A DNA stretch of 5,346 nucleotides, from positions 1-5,346 of the forward strand of contig JABHIC010000398.1 of the NCBI GenBank assembly GCA_018671205.1, written 5' to 3'. Below the pieces are notes generated by a model, which was not told where the DNA came from, made no database searches, and saw only the letters and a list, made by a program, of their open reading frames with translations. The position numbers and the translations under genes were made by a program. Source of the DNA: Gammaproteobacteria bacterium (GTDB lineage: Bacteria > Pseudomonadota > Gammaproteobacteria > GCF-002020875). Below are positions 1-4,885 of the stretch, piece by piece. The first letter of the stretch is position 1. Every line of letters begins with the position of its first letter.

Positions 1-139
1 GCACCTCTAAAAATGCACTTTTTCAGTGATTGCTGCGTCAGCTCCGTACTCGAGTCCTCATGTACTTGCATGTACACTGCGGCTCTCCGTGCGGTGCTTT
101 CTTGCACTCACAGAAAAATTACTATTTTTAGAGGTGCCC
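1..139. repeat. Palindromic MITE-like element with 14-bp terminal inverted repeats
   Basis: The first 14 bases (GCACCTCTAAAAAT) are the exact reverse complement of 124-137. The arms continue imperfectly inward (TTTTTC-TGA-TGC on the left against its complement around 102-118). The centre is TGTAC at 61-65 against GTACA at 72-76. Outer and central pairs share the same midpoint (about 69), so the whole stretch is one nested palindrome able to fold into a long hairpin. Bases 138-139 (CC) suggest the left end runs two or three bases beyond the window. There is no transposase and no credible ORF inside. This fits a non-autonomous MITE or large REP-type dispersed repeat. Genome copy number cannot be seen here, but two solo copies of its end motif occur later in the window. 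Confidence 0.75.
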
Positions 140-182
140 TTATGTACGGTTGCCTCACACCTATAGCGCCCAAGGTTAGAAG

Positions 183-211
183 TTGTACATCCTCCCGGCT
201 CCTTTTATACT
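183..211 (+). promoter_or_regulatory. Candidate promoter for the coiled-coil gene, near-leaderless
   Basis: A good -10 hexamer TATACT (206-211) lies 17 bp after a weak -35 TTGTAC (183-188). Transcription would begin near 218-219, which is the ATG of the downstream gene. That agrees with the lack of a Shine-Dalgarno sequence before this ATG. The -35 matches the sigma-70 consensus only partly, so this is a tentative call. Confidence 0.35.
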
Positions 212-218
212 GCCAACC

Positions 219-1355
219 ATGAATGTGAATGTCGATATTAGTCATCAGGTACTGAACCGCCTGAAGGGTAGCTCCGAGCGCCTATTGCAGGCCATTAATC
301 AACCGGGTATTGATCGCTGCTTTAAGGGAGGACCCATCGTCCATCCGTCGCATCCGAATGTGGAGGTTCCGAAGACCCCAGACCTCTCGACGACTCCAGA
401 GAGTAAGTCTCAGTCCTCCAGGGAGGCAGATGAGGCGCAGAAGCCGCCTATCCCCGCCCCGGTGGCTGAACCGATCACTACCTCACCCATTCGTTATCCT
501 GAGGAGCAGCTGGAGCAGGAGTGGCAACAGATGCTTCAGGATGTGAAGCAGCTGCAGCAGGAGCGTATCGATAGCCAATCGGTAGTGGATGAGATTCGTC
601 TCGAGATGGGAAAGGTGGCGGCCTACAGCCGTCGTGAAGTGGTACGTATGGGGAAACGGCTGGATGCACTGGAGGGGGCGATCGGTGAGGTTACTGCCGG
701 GCTTCCACGGCCCCCGGAGCCTCTGAATCTGAGTGAAGACCCCCATCTGCAATCCCTGCAACAACAGTTGGAGAGCCTGCAAGAGACGGTTTCACGCCCT
801 CCGCCCGCTCTCAGTGAGGACCCCCATCTGCAGTCTCAACAACGGCAGGTGGAGCTATTGCAGCAGCGTGTGGAGCTGCTTCAGGAGCAGATCAGTCAGC
901 CACAAGAGGCTGGGGAGGGGGATGCGGAGGGCGAACAGAGTACCGCTATGGTCGCGTTGATAGAAGAGCTGCAACAGAGAGTGACCGGGATGGAGCAGCA
1001 GATAGAGGAGTACTCCAAGGCGGATCAGGCAGCCCCTGAAATGGCCGGCAAGGAGAAGAGAGAGACAGATACGGCCCCAGACAGTAAAGCTCTGACGATG
1101 GCTGATGGTCGTAGTAAAAGTATCGTTGAGGAGCTGCGTTATGAGATTTCCGAGGTGAGAAAAGGGAGTAATCGTCAGCTGGAGCAGCTCAGTAGCAAGA
1201 TTCATAAGCTATCGACCTCTGGTGAGGTCAATCAGATCGTGAAGCATGCGACAACGCAGCTGCAGCAGCGTATTGACGGAATCAAAAAGCAGATTGAGCA
1301 GCAGGGGCAACAGAACCCTAACCGCTCTGGTGCATCACCATTGATCCGTTTTTAG
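219..1355 (+). CDS. Acidic Gln/Glu-rich coiled-coil protein, unknown function
   Basis: I do not recognise this 378-residue protein. It has no signal peptide or membrane helix. Order seen: a short N-terminal segment (1-35) that could be a helix; a Pro/Ser-rich linker (about 40-92, with PPIPAPVAEP); a first coiled coil (about 94-158); a tandem repeat (LSEDPHLQS at 171-179 and 198-206) leading into Gln-rich heptads (VELLQQR VELLQEQ, 211-224); a coiled coil at about 242-265; a charged linker; a final coiled coil (about 300-362); and a short basic tail ending in Phe. It is probably cytoplasmic and scaffold-like. ATG 219 is chosen because it starts a plausible N-terminus and sits at the predicted transcript start. 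TTG 183, with AAGG at 171-174, would add 12 residues. The TAG stop lies inside the TTTTTAGAGGTACCC repeat, so that repeat defines the C-terminus. fur follows 27 bp later, probably co-transcribed. A magnetosome role is suggested only by location. Confidence 0.8.
   Translation: MNVNVDISHQVLNRLKGSSERLLQAINQPGIDRCFKGGPIVHPSHPNVEVPKTPDLSTTPESKSQSSREADEAQKPPIPAPVAEPITTSPIRYPEEQLEQEWQQMLQDVKQLQQERIDSQSVVDEIRLEMGKVAAYSRREVVRMGKRLDALEGAIGEVTAGLPRPPEPLNLSEDPHLQSLQQQLESLQETVSRPPPALSEDPHLQSQQRQVELLQQRVELLQEQISQPQEAGEGDAEGEQSTAMVALIEELQQRVTGMEQQIEEYSKADQAAPEMAGKEKRETDTAPDSKALTMADGRSKSIVEELRYEISEVRKGSNRQLEQLSSKIHKLSTSGEVNQIVKHATTQLQQRIDGIKKQIEQQGQQNPNRSGASPLIRF
729..890 (+). repeat. Two 81-bp in-frame tandem repeats inside the coiled-coil gene
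   Basis: Two adjacent 27-codon units (about 729-809 and 810-890) both begin with codons for LSEDPHLQS and continue into Gln/Leu/Glu-rich heptads. Each is preceded by a Pro-rich stretch (RPPEP and RPPPA). The first 27 bases of the units are nearly identical and the rest have diverged. This points to an in-frame duplication that lengthened the coiled coil. Confidence 0.65.
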
Positions 1356-1363
1356 AGGTACCC
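1349..1363 (+). repeat. Solo end of the palindromic element (TTTTTAGAGGTACCC)
   Basis: This matches the right terminus of the element at 125-139 at 14 of 15 positions, in the same orientation, without the rest of the palindrome. It supplies the TAG stop codon (1353-1355) of the coiled-coil gene and lies just before the fur ribosome binding site. It may be a remnant of an excised or deleted copy, or a recombination junction. Confidence 0.55.
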
Positions 1364-1382
1364 TGTAAATGAGGAGAGAAGA

Positions 1383-1817
1383 GTGATTGACGAGACCCTG
1401 TCCGAGAAGGAGCAGATTCGTAGTGCCGGGCTCAAGGTGACCCATCCAAGGATGAGGATTCTGGAGCTGTTGGAGAATAGCAGCAAGGCTCATCTCAGTG
1501 CAGAAGAGGTCTATCGGATGTTGATTGAGTCCGATGAAGAGATTGGCTTGGCCACCGTCTATCGGGTGCTTACCCAGTTTGAGCAGTCGGGTATTCTGCA
1601 GCGTCACAATTTTGAGACGGGTCACTCGGTATTTGAGCTCGACCGGGGAGAGCACCATGATCATCTGCTCTGTGTCTCCTGTGGCATGGTTGAGGAGTTT
1701 CATGATGAACAGATTGAGAAATTGCAGCATGAGGTGGCAGAGCGCTATGACTTCAAGACGATTGACCACTCACTGACCATCTATGGAAACTGTAAAGAGT
1801 GTAAAAATGGGCGGTAA
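1383..1817 (+). CDS. fur: Ferric uptake regulator Fur
   Basis: 144 residues, the usual Fur length (E. coli 148). Fur is a cytoplasmic dimeric repressor that binds AT-rich Fur boxes when loaded with Fe(II). The N-terminal winged helix is clear: GLKVTHPRMRILELL at 16-30, and the recognition-helix region GLATVYRVLTQFEQSGIL at 55-72. The dimerisation/metal domain carries the HHDH motif (91-94) followed by CVSCG (C97, C100), His107 and His129, and a second CxxC at C137/C140. This is the classical Fur arrangement rather than Zur, Mur or PerR, although the subtype is inferred from motifs. It starts with GTG 1383, well placed after GGAG at 1373-1376; the ATG at 1369 runs into a stop after five codons. 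Downstream, a Fur box lies 14 bp past its stop, so its product very likely controls the next operon. Confidence 0.95.
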   Translation: MIDETLSEKEQIRSAGLKVTHPRMRILELLENSSKAHLSAEEVYRMLIESDEEIGLATVYRVLTQFEQSGILQRHNFETGHSVFELDRGEHHDHLLCVSCGMVEEFHDEQIEKLQHEVAERYDFKTIDHSLTIYGNCKECKNGR

Positions 1818-1829
1818 ATAATAATACTG

Positions 1830-1857
1830 TTGATAATCGTTATCATTTGCGTATAAT
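1830..1857 (+). promoter_or_regulatory. Sigma-70 promoter of the small-protein/ABC operon
   Basis: The -35 TTGATA (1830-1835) and a consensus -10 TATAAT (1852-1857) are separated by 16 bp. Transcription would begin near 1864, giving a leader of about 30 nt before the AAGGAG (1882-1887) and ATG 1895. The -35 and spacer are covered by a Fur box, so iron-replete Fur should block RNA polymerase binding. Confidence 0.8.
1831..1845. promoter_or_regulatory. Fur box (Fur-binding operator)
   Basis: TGATAATCGTTATCA matches the 7-1-7 Fur consensus TGATAATnATTATCA at all but one of the 14 specified positions and is palindromic in 6 of 7 arm positions. It sits over the -35 and spacer of the promoter at 1830-1857, the standard place for repression. 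The adjacent fur gene makes autologous control likely. It is the only strong Fur box I see in the window. Confidence 0.9.
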
Positions 1858-1894
1858 CTCTCTGCTGATTTTATAAATTGTAAGGAGTAGGGCG

Positions 1895-2110
1895 ATGATT
1901 ATGGCATTGGTGGCGGTCTCTTTTGGAATCTCAATTCTTTTAGTGGTGAAAATGGTGCTGAGTTGGTTGCTTTCACTCTCTCTCTTTAAGGTGGTCGAAT
2001 GGAGGGAGTACTGTTGTCAACGGCGGAATCGCTACCACCAGGATGCACGTACCACACAGGCGAAAACAATACCGTTCAGGATGCCCCGCAGGGATGCGAT
2101 GATGGGGTAA
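1895..2110 (+). CDS. Small one-helix membrane protein, Fur-box controlled
   Basis: I do not recognise this 71-residue protein. Residues 2-31 form a long hydrophobic segment (one membrane helix, perhaps continuing to Val34). A strongly basic, probably cytoplasmic tail follows, with Cys40-Cys41, QRRNR at 42-46 and RMPRRD at 62-67. It has a good ribosome binding site (AAGGAG, 1882-1887, 7 bases before ATG). It is the first gene after the Fur-box promoter and ends 9 bp before the permease, so it is probably translated with it and may be an accessory subunit or partner of the ABC module. No known family (FeoC, FeoA or a binding-protein lipoprotein) fits: there is no lipobox and no metal-binding motif beyond the Cys pair. 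The expression signals make it a real gene. Confidence 0.7.
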   Translation: MIMALVAVSFGISILLVVKMVLSWLLSLSLFKVVEWREYCCQRRNRYHQDARTTQAKTIPFRMPRRDAMMG

Positions 2111-2119
2111 AATAGGGGG

Positions 2120-2869
2120 ATGGCTTCGCTATCTTCCCTGATCATAGAGCGCTTTCCCGACCTTATCCTATTATGGGAGACCCTGCAGCTTGTGCTGGCA
2201 CTGTTGCTTATTGTGGCTCCGGTGGGTGGCTGGATTGGCTGGGTGATGGCTACTCGACAGCTATCAGGGGCGGTGAAACTACTGCTTTGGGGGGGGGTAT
2301 GGAGCGCACTGTTGCTGACCCCGCTGCTGCTTGTTGCTCACTTCCCACTGTCGTTACTCTCCCGGGTAGGGGCACAAGGGGGGGCGGTAATGGTGCTCGG
2401 TAGTTTTTCTCTGGCCTGGCTGCTCCTCTATAGCCAACGGCTATTTACAGTAACCGGGAAGGTCTCCGATGAGGTGCTCTACCAGCTGGGGGTGAACCAC
2501 CGTTCAGCCCGTTTTTTTGTGGTTCGCCCACTTCTCTACCCCTGGCTGCTTGCCGCTGTAGCGGTTGTTCAGCTGGTGTTGCTGTTCGACTCCGGGGTGG
2601 CTATGAAACTGGGTTTAGAGACACTCTCTGTTGGTTACTTTGTGGCAGAGGGGGGAGGTGGACGACTACTGCTCTGGCTGGGATGGGTTGTGGTTGCCCT
2701 GTATATGGCCCGTTCTGCGTACCGGAAACTGCCTGCCGTGGAGGGGAAAGAGATGGAGAGTGGGGCCGAAAAGAGGCGTATGGGATGGCTGGGAGGGGGG
2801 GCGACACTGTTCGGTCTGCTCCTCTATCTACCACTCGTGGTGATCTTGGGGAGGCTGCTCAATGGCTGA
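2120..2869 (+). CDS. ABC transporter permease, binding-protein-dependent type, single domain
   Basis: 249 residues with about six membrane helices (roughly 19-43, 54-73, 87-107, 138-156, 181-200, 223-245). The cytoplasmic loop at 117-146 aligns with the EAA motif of BPD_transp_1 permeases: E118 and G124 keep the spacing, followed by VRPLLYPWLLAA in place of the usual LPLLRPGLLA. EAA has become EVL, so the coupling loop is diverged. The length is that of a half-permease of the ModB/CysT type; classical ferric permeases (FbpB) are about twice as long with two such domains, so this one would act as a homodimer. It partners the next gene, whose start overlaps its stop by 8 bp. The substrate is not readable; iron or an iron-linked solute is inferred only from the Fur box and magnetosome context. 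A run of nine G (2289-2297) lies inside the gene. Confidence 0.75.
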   Translation: MASLSSLIIERFPDLILLWETLQLVLALLLIVAPVGGWIGWVMATRQLSGAVKLLLWGGVWSALLLTPLLLVAHFPLSLLSRVGAQGGAVMVLGSFSLAWLLLYSQRLFTVTGKVSDEVLYQLGVNHRSARFFVVRPLLYPWLLAAVAVVQLVLLFDSGVAMKLGLETLSVGYFVAEGGGGRLLLWLGWVVVALYMARSAYRKLPAVEGKEMESGAEKRRMGWLGGGATLFGLLLYLPLVVILGRLLNG

Positions 2870-3890
2870 CCTGCTGAAATTGAATCAGCTTGAACTGGCA
2901 TCGGGTCACCCCCTCTCACTTATCCTGCCAGAGGGGAAGCTGGGTATGGTGCTGGGGGCAGAAGGGAGTGGCAAGGGGGGGCTGCTTCGACAGATCTCCG
3001 GGATCCACCCTTTTGCTACAGGGGAGATTTTCTTACAGGGCCATCTGATTGCGAGAGAGGGGAGGTTGCCGCCACCGTGGGAGCGGGATATTGAGCTGGT
3101 TTTCCGCCAGGCAGAGTTTTATCCTCACCTGACGGTAGTGGAGAATCTTCTGCTGGTGCTACAGGGGCAACGCATTCGGGGGAAACGGCGCTACCTGCTG
3201 GAGTTACTCTCGGAGATGGGGATGGCAGAGTTGGCAAATAGTTATCCACTCCAGTTGAGTGGTGAGGAGCGCCTCTATCTACAGATTACCCGTGCTCTGG
3301 TCACCAAACCGGTGCTACTTTTGCTGGAGGAGCCACTGCTGGATCTTCAGCTGGAGGCCCGTTACCGGCTGCTGGATCGTCTGCCACAACTGATGGAGCG
3401 TTTTGGTTGTGGGGTACTGCTCTCGACCGAGGTTCGGGATGAGGGGGTCTATGCGGTTGATCTGATCGGGGTGATGGCCGGAGGCGCGTTGCTCCAGTGG
3501 GGGCCACCCCAGACCCTCTATCTGACTCCGAAGGATCGTTACGTGGCCCATTATATGGGGGAGGGGGTGTTGATCAAGGGGGTGGTTCATGATGAGCAGC
3601 GGCTAGATACCGAGCTGGGGATGGTGGAGCATCCTACTGGCTTTGGGTTACCCACAGGCACTCGGCTTGAGCTGTTGATTCGCCCCGATGATTTGGTGTT
3701 TGATGAGAAGTCAAGAAGGCGGGCCCGGGTGATTCAGCGTAGTCCGAGAGGAGGAAAAACGGTCTATCATCTGCAGCTCACTCCTGCGCTGACAATACGG
3801 CGTCACTTCTCCAACCATCTGGATAACCGTATCGGCGGAGAGTTACGTTATCGTCTGGATATTCGTTCGATGGTACTGTTTAAATTATGA
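2862..3890 (+). CDS. FbpC/CysA-like ABC ATPase with degenerate catalytic motifs
   Basis: 342 residues with the architecture of ferric/sulfate/molybdate-type ATPases: a nucleotide-binding domain (1-230) and a C-terminal TOBE-like region (about 236-342, with RPDDLVF at 274-280). The frame is intact, but the motifs are altered. Walker A is GAEGSGKGG (32-40), with both Ser/Thr positions as Gly. The Q-loop reads FRQ, with Arg82 at the usual Gln and a Gln one place later. The signature is LSGEE (132-136) instead of LSGGQ. Walker B is LLLLEEP (152-158), with Glu156 for Asp but the catalytic-type Glu157 kept. The D-loop has Gln163 for Asp. The H-loop His is Glu190. It may bind nucleotide poorly or hydrolyse it little. 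Its ATG overlaps the permease stop by 8 bp after a strong GGGGAGG (2848-2854), indicating coupled translation. No substrate-binding protein is visible nearby. Substrate unknown. Confidence 0.8.
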   Translation: MADLLKLNQLELASGHPLSLILPEGKLGMVLGAEGSGKGGLLRQISGIHPFATGEIFLQGHLIAREGRLPPPWERDIELVFRQAEFYPHLTVVENLLLVLQGQRIRGKRRYLLELLSEMGMAELANSYPLQLSGEERLYLQITRALVTKPVLLLLEEPLLDLQLEARYRLLDRLPQLMERFGCGVLLSTEVRDEGVYAVDLIGVMAGGALLQWGPPQTLYLTPKDRYVAHYMGEGVLIKGVVHDEQRLDTELGMVEHPTGFGLPTGTRLELLIRPDDLVFDEKSRRRARVIQRSPRGGKTVYHLQLTPALTIRRHFSNHLDNRIGGELRYRLDIRSMVLFKL

Positions 3891-3924
3891 AATGGTTAAT
3901 ACATTAGGATAATTTCACAAGATA

Positions 3925-4344
3925 ATGATTTCTGATCTGGCTTATATGCGTCTGGCACACCTCTCCTGGGAGCGGCAACTTGAGAAGCTGTTGGATACCC
4001 GCCATGTCCCCAATTTTGAGGTGGCAAGCCATGAGGAGTGTCCACTGGGGGTCTGGTTATATGGAGAGGGGCTGGAAGAGTTTGGCAGGATTCCGGAGAT
4101 TCATCAGCTGGAGCAGGATCATAAGCTGTTCCACCAGGCTGTCCGGCGGGTGATGCGTTCCTATAAACATAATCGCAATGATGAGGCTGAAGAGGCATTT
4201 GAGGATGTCAAACGGTTGAGTCGTGAAATTATCTATCTGCTTACCGTGGTTGAGTTCAGCCTGTTACGCAAGAAAAACAGCCGTTATGTCCTACGTCACC
4301 CCATTCGTGCATTGACTCAACTGTTTTCGCGTAGAGATCAGTAG
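3925..4344 (+). CDS. Stand-alone CZB (chemoreceptor zinc-binding) domain protein
   Basis: 139 residues, soluble and mostly helical. It carries the three CZB signatures in order: HxxW (H12-W15), CxLGxW (C39-W44) and HxxxH (H66, H70). Together these give the one-Cys/three-His zinc site known from TlpD-type chemoreceptors and the diguanylate cyclase DgcZ. In that family, zinc and its redox-sensitive Cys ligand report zinc or oxidants such as HOCl. Here no receptor, GGDEF or other output domain is attached; after the domain come a further helix (about 86-115) and a basic tail (RKKNSR, then RHPIRALTQLF). It would have to act through a partner, or buffer zinc. It begins 34 bp after the ATPase and may be read through from the Fur-controlled operon. 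No good Shine-Dalgarno precedes ATG 3925 (AGGA at 3906-3909 is far), and ATG 3946 is an alternative start that still keeps all ligands. Confidence 0.8.
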   Translation: MISDLAYMRLAHLSWERQLEKLLDTRHVPNFEVASHEECPLGVWLYGEGLEEFGRIPEIHQLEQDHKLFHQAVRRVMRSYKHNRNDEAEEAFEDVKRLSREIIYLLTVVEFSLLRKKNSRYVLRHPIRALTQLFSRRDQ

Positions 4345-4352
4345 TTGTCGGC

Positions 4353-4365
4353 TTTAGAGGTGTCC
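4353..4365 (+). repeat. Third copy of the repeat-end motif (TTTAGAGGTGTCC)
   Basis: This matches the end of the 1-139 element at 12 of 13 positions (TTTAGAGGTGCCC) and has the same orientation as the copies at 125-139 and 1349-1363. It lies 8 bases after the CZB stop and just before the mamC promoter, again at a boundary between genes. The rest of the palindrome is absent. Confidence 0.45.
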
Positions 4366-4374
4366 TTTATCTTC

Positions 4375-4388
4375 TTGACCATTGTCAA
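4375..4388. promoter_or_regulatory. FNR/CRP-family type operator upstream of mamC
   Basis: TTGACCATTGTCAA is a perfect inverted repeat, TTGAC-N4-GTCAA, matching the general FNR/Dnr consensus TTGAY-N4-RTCAA. It overlaps the -35 region of the mamC promoter. With transcription starting near 4418 its centre is at about -37, and with the second -10 at about -47. Neither is the classical -41.5, so activation or repression cannot be decided. The regulator is not in the window. Confidence 0.5.
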
Positions 4389-4422
4389 TTAGTGAGGGGC
4401 ATGGTTATAATGCAGTTATAAT
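4382..4422 (+). promoter_or_regulatory. mamC promoter with two tandem -10 boxes
   Basis: TTGTCA (4382-4387) is followed after 18 bp by a consensus TATAAT (4406-4411). A second TATAAT occurs at 4417-4422; the octamer GTTATAAT is repeated 11 bp apart. The leader to ATG 4456 would be about 27-38 nt and includes the AAGGAG ribosome binding site (4443-4448). mamC therefore seems to have its own promoter rather than depending only on the ABC operon. Confidence 0.65.
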
Positions 4423-4455
4423 AATGTTGATTAGTACAGACAAAGGAGAGAAGGG

Positions 4456-4821
4456 ATGGCACCACTTAGTTTGGCACAGTACCTGGCACAGAGTGCCGCT
4501 GGCGTAGGGGTTCTAGGCGCAGTGGTCGGTACCTCTGCCGCTGCCGCAAAAAACATCAAGGACCATCGAGACGGCCTGATTGATACCAAAGATGCCCTCT
4601 ACGACACCAGTAAAGAGGGGCTGGGTGCCGGTGTGGCCACAGCCTTCAGTGCAGTAGCTGCGGGTCTTGTGGGAGGAGGTGTTGCACTCTCACTAGGAAC
4701 CGCCCTGATCGCGGCAACGGGTGCAAAGTATGCATGGGATCGTGGTGTAGAGCAGGTTGAGCTGGGGCTGGGGAATCGGGATGAGGCTGACGAGATTCTT
4801 GCGGAAGGAGTCGAGGCGTAG
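4456..4821 (+). CDS. mamC: Magnetosome membrane protein MamC (Mms13)
   Basis: 121 residues, close to the usual length of MamC (about 125). MamC is a small integral protein of the magnetosome membrane, found only in magnetite-forming magnetotactic bacteria, that controls crystal size and shape. Two hydrophobic helices (about 14-32 and 58-86) flank a charged loop (33-57) that would face the magnetosome lumen and contact magnetite. Family hallmarks visible are the N-terminal LAQYLAQS followed by GVGVLGAVVG, the KEGLGAGVATAFSAVAAG stretch (53-70), GGGVALSLGTALIA (73-86), and AKYAWDRGVEQVE (90-102). In the loop, D36, D39, D43, D46, D50 and E54 are spaced to lie on one side of a helix. AAGGAG (4443-4448) supports ATG 4456. 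It has its own promoter, with an FNR-type site, and is followed by a strong stem-loop. The usual partners mamD, mamF and mamG are not adjacent here. Confidence 0.93.
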   Translation: MAPLSLAQYLAQSAAGVGVLGAVVGTSAAAAKNIKDHRDGLIDTKDALYDTSKEGLGAGVATAFSAVAAGLVGGGVALSLGTALIAATGAKYAWDRGVEQVELGLGNRDEADEILAEGVEA

Positions 4822-4837
4822 TACTCCTGTAGTTTTC

Positions 4838-4881
4838 AGACAACACCCCTGTTGTGGATGGTCACAGCGGGGGTGTTGTCT
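4838..4881 (+). terminator. Strong stem-loop after mamC, no T-tract
   Basis: AGACAACACCCC (4838-4849) pairs perfectly with GGGGTGTTGTCT (4870-4881). The loop is 20 nt, and TGTG (4853-4856) and CACA (4863-4866) inside it can pair further. It starts 16 bp after the mamC stop. No run of T follows on either strand, so it may act as a factor-dependent terminator or a 3' mRNA-stabilising hairpin rather than a standard intrinsic terminator. Confidence 0.6.
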
Positions 4882-4885
4882 ATGG

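Noticed and set aside
13..222. 69-codon open frame on the + strand across the first palindrome
   Set aside because: It lies inside the palindromic element, has no ribosome binding site, and its sequence is Cys/Ser-rich and unlike a folded protein; it follows from the repeat.
855..1205. Leu-rich 116-codon open frame on the - strand
   Set aside because: It is antisense to the Gln/Glu-rich coiled coil; Leu-rich antisense frames are expected opposite CAG/GAG-rich codons.
1335..1769. 144-codon open frame on the - strand
   Set aside because: It is antisense to fur, which has clear family motifs and a ribosome binding site; this is a shadow frame.
3908..3930. GATAAT repeats upstream of and at the CZB start, resembling a second Fur box
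   Set aside because: Only about 9-11 of 19 consensus positions match, there is no palindrome, and the sequence overlaps the start codon with no good promoter.
3925..4344. First impression of a hemerythrin-like protein because of several His residues
   Set aside because: HxxW, CxLGxW and HxxxH spacing fits CZB; the hemerythrin HxxxE and HxxxxD pattern is not present.
4838..4881. Standard intrinsic terminator after mamC
   Set aside because: The stem is excellent, but no T-run follows on either strand, so it is reported only as a stem-loop with uncertain terminator function.
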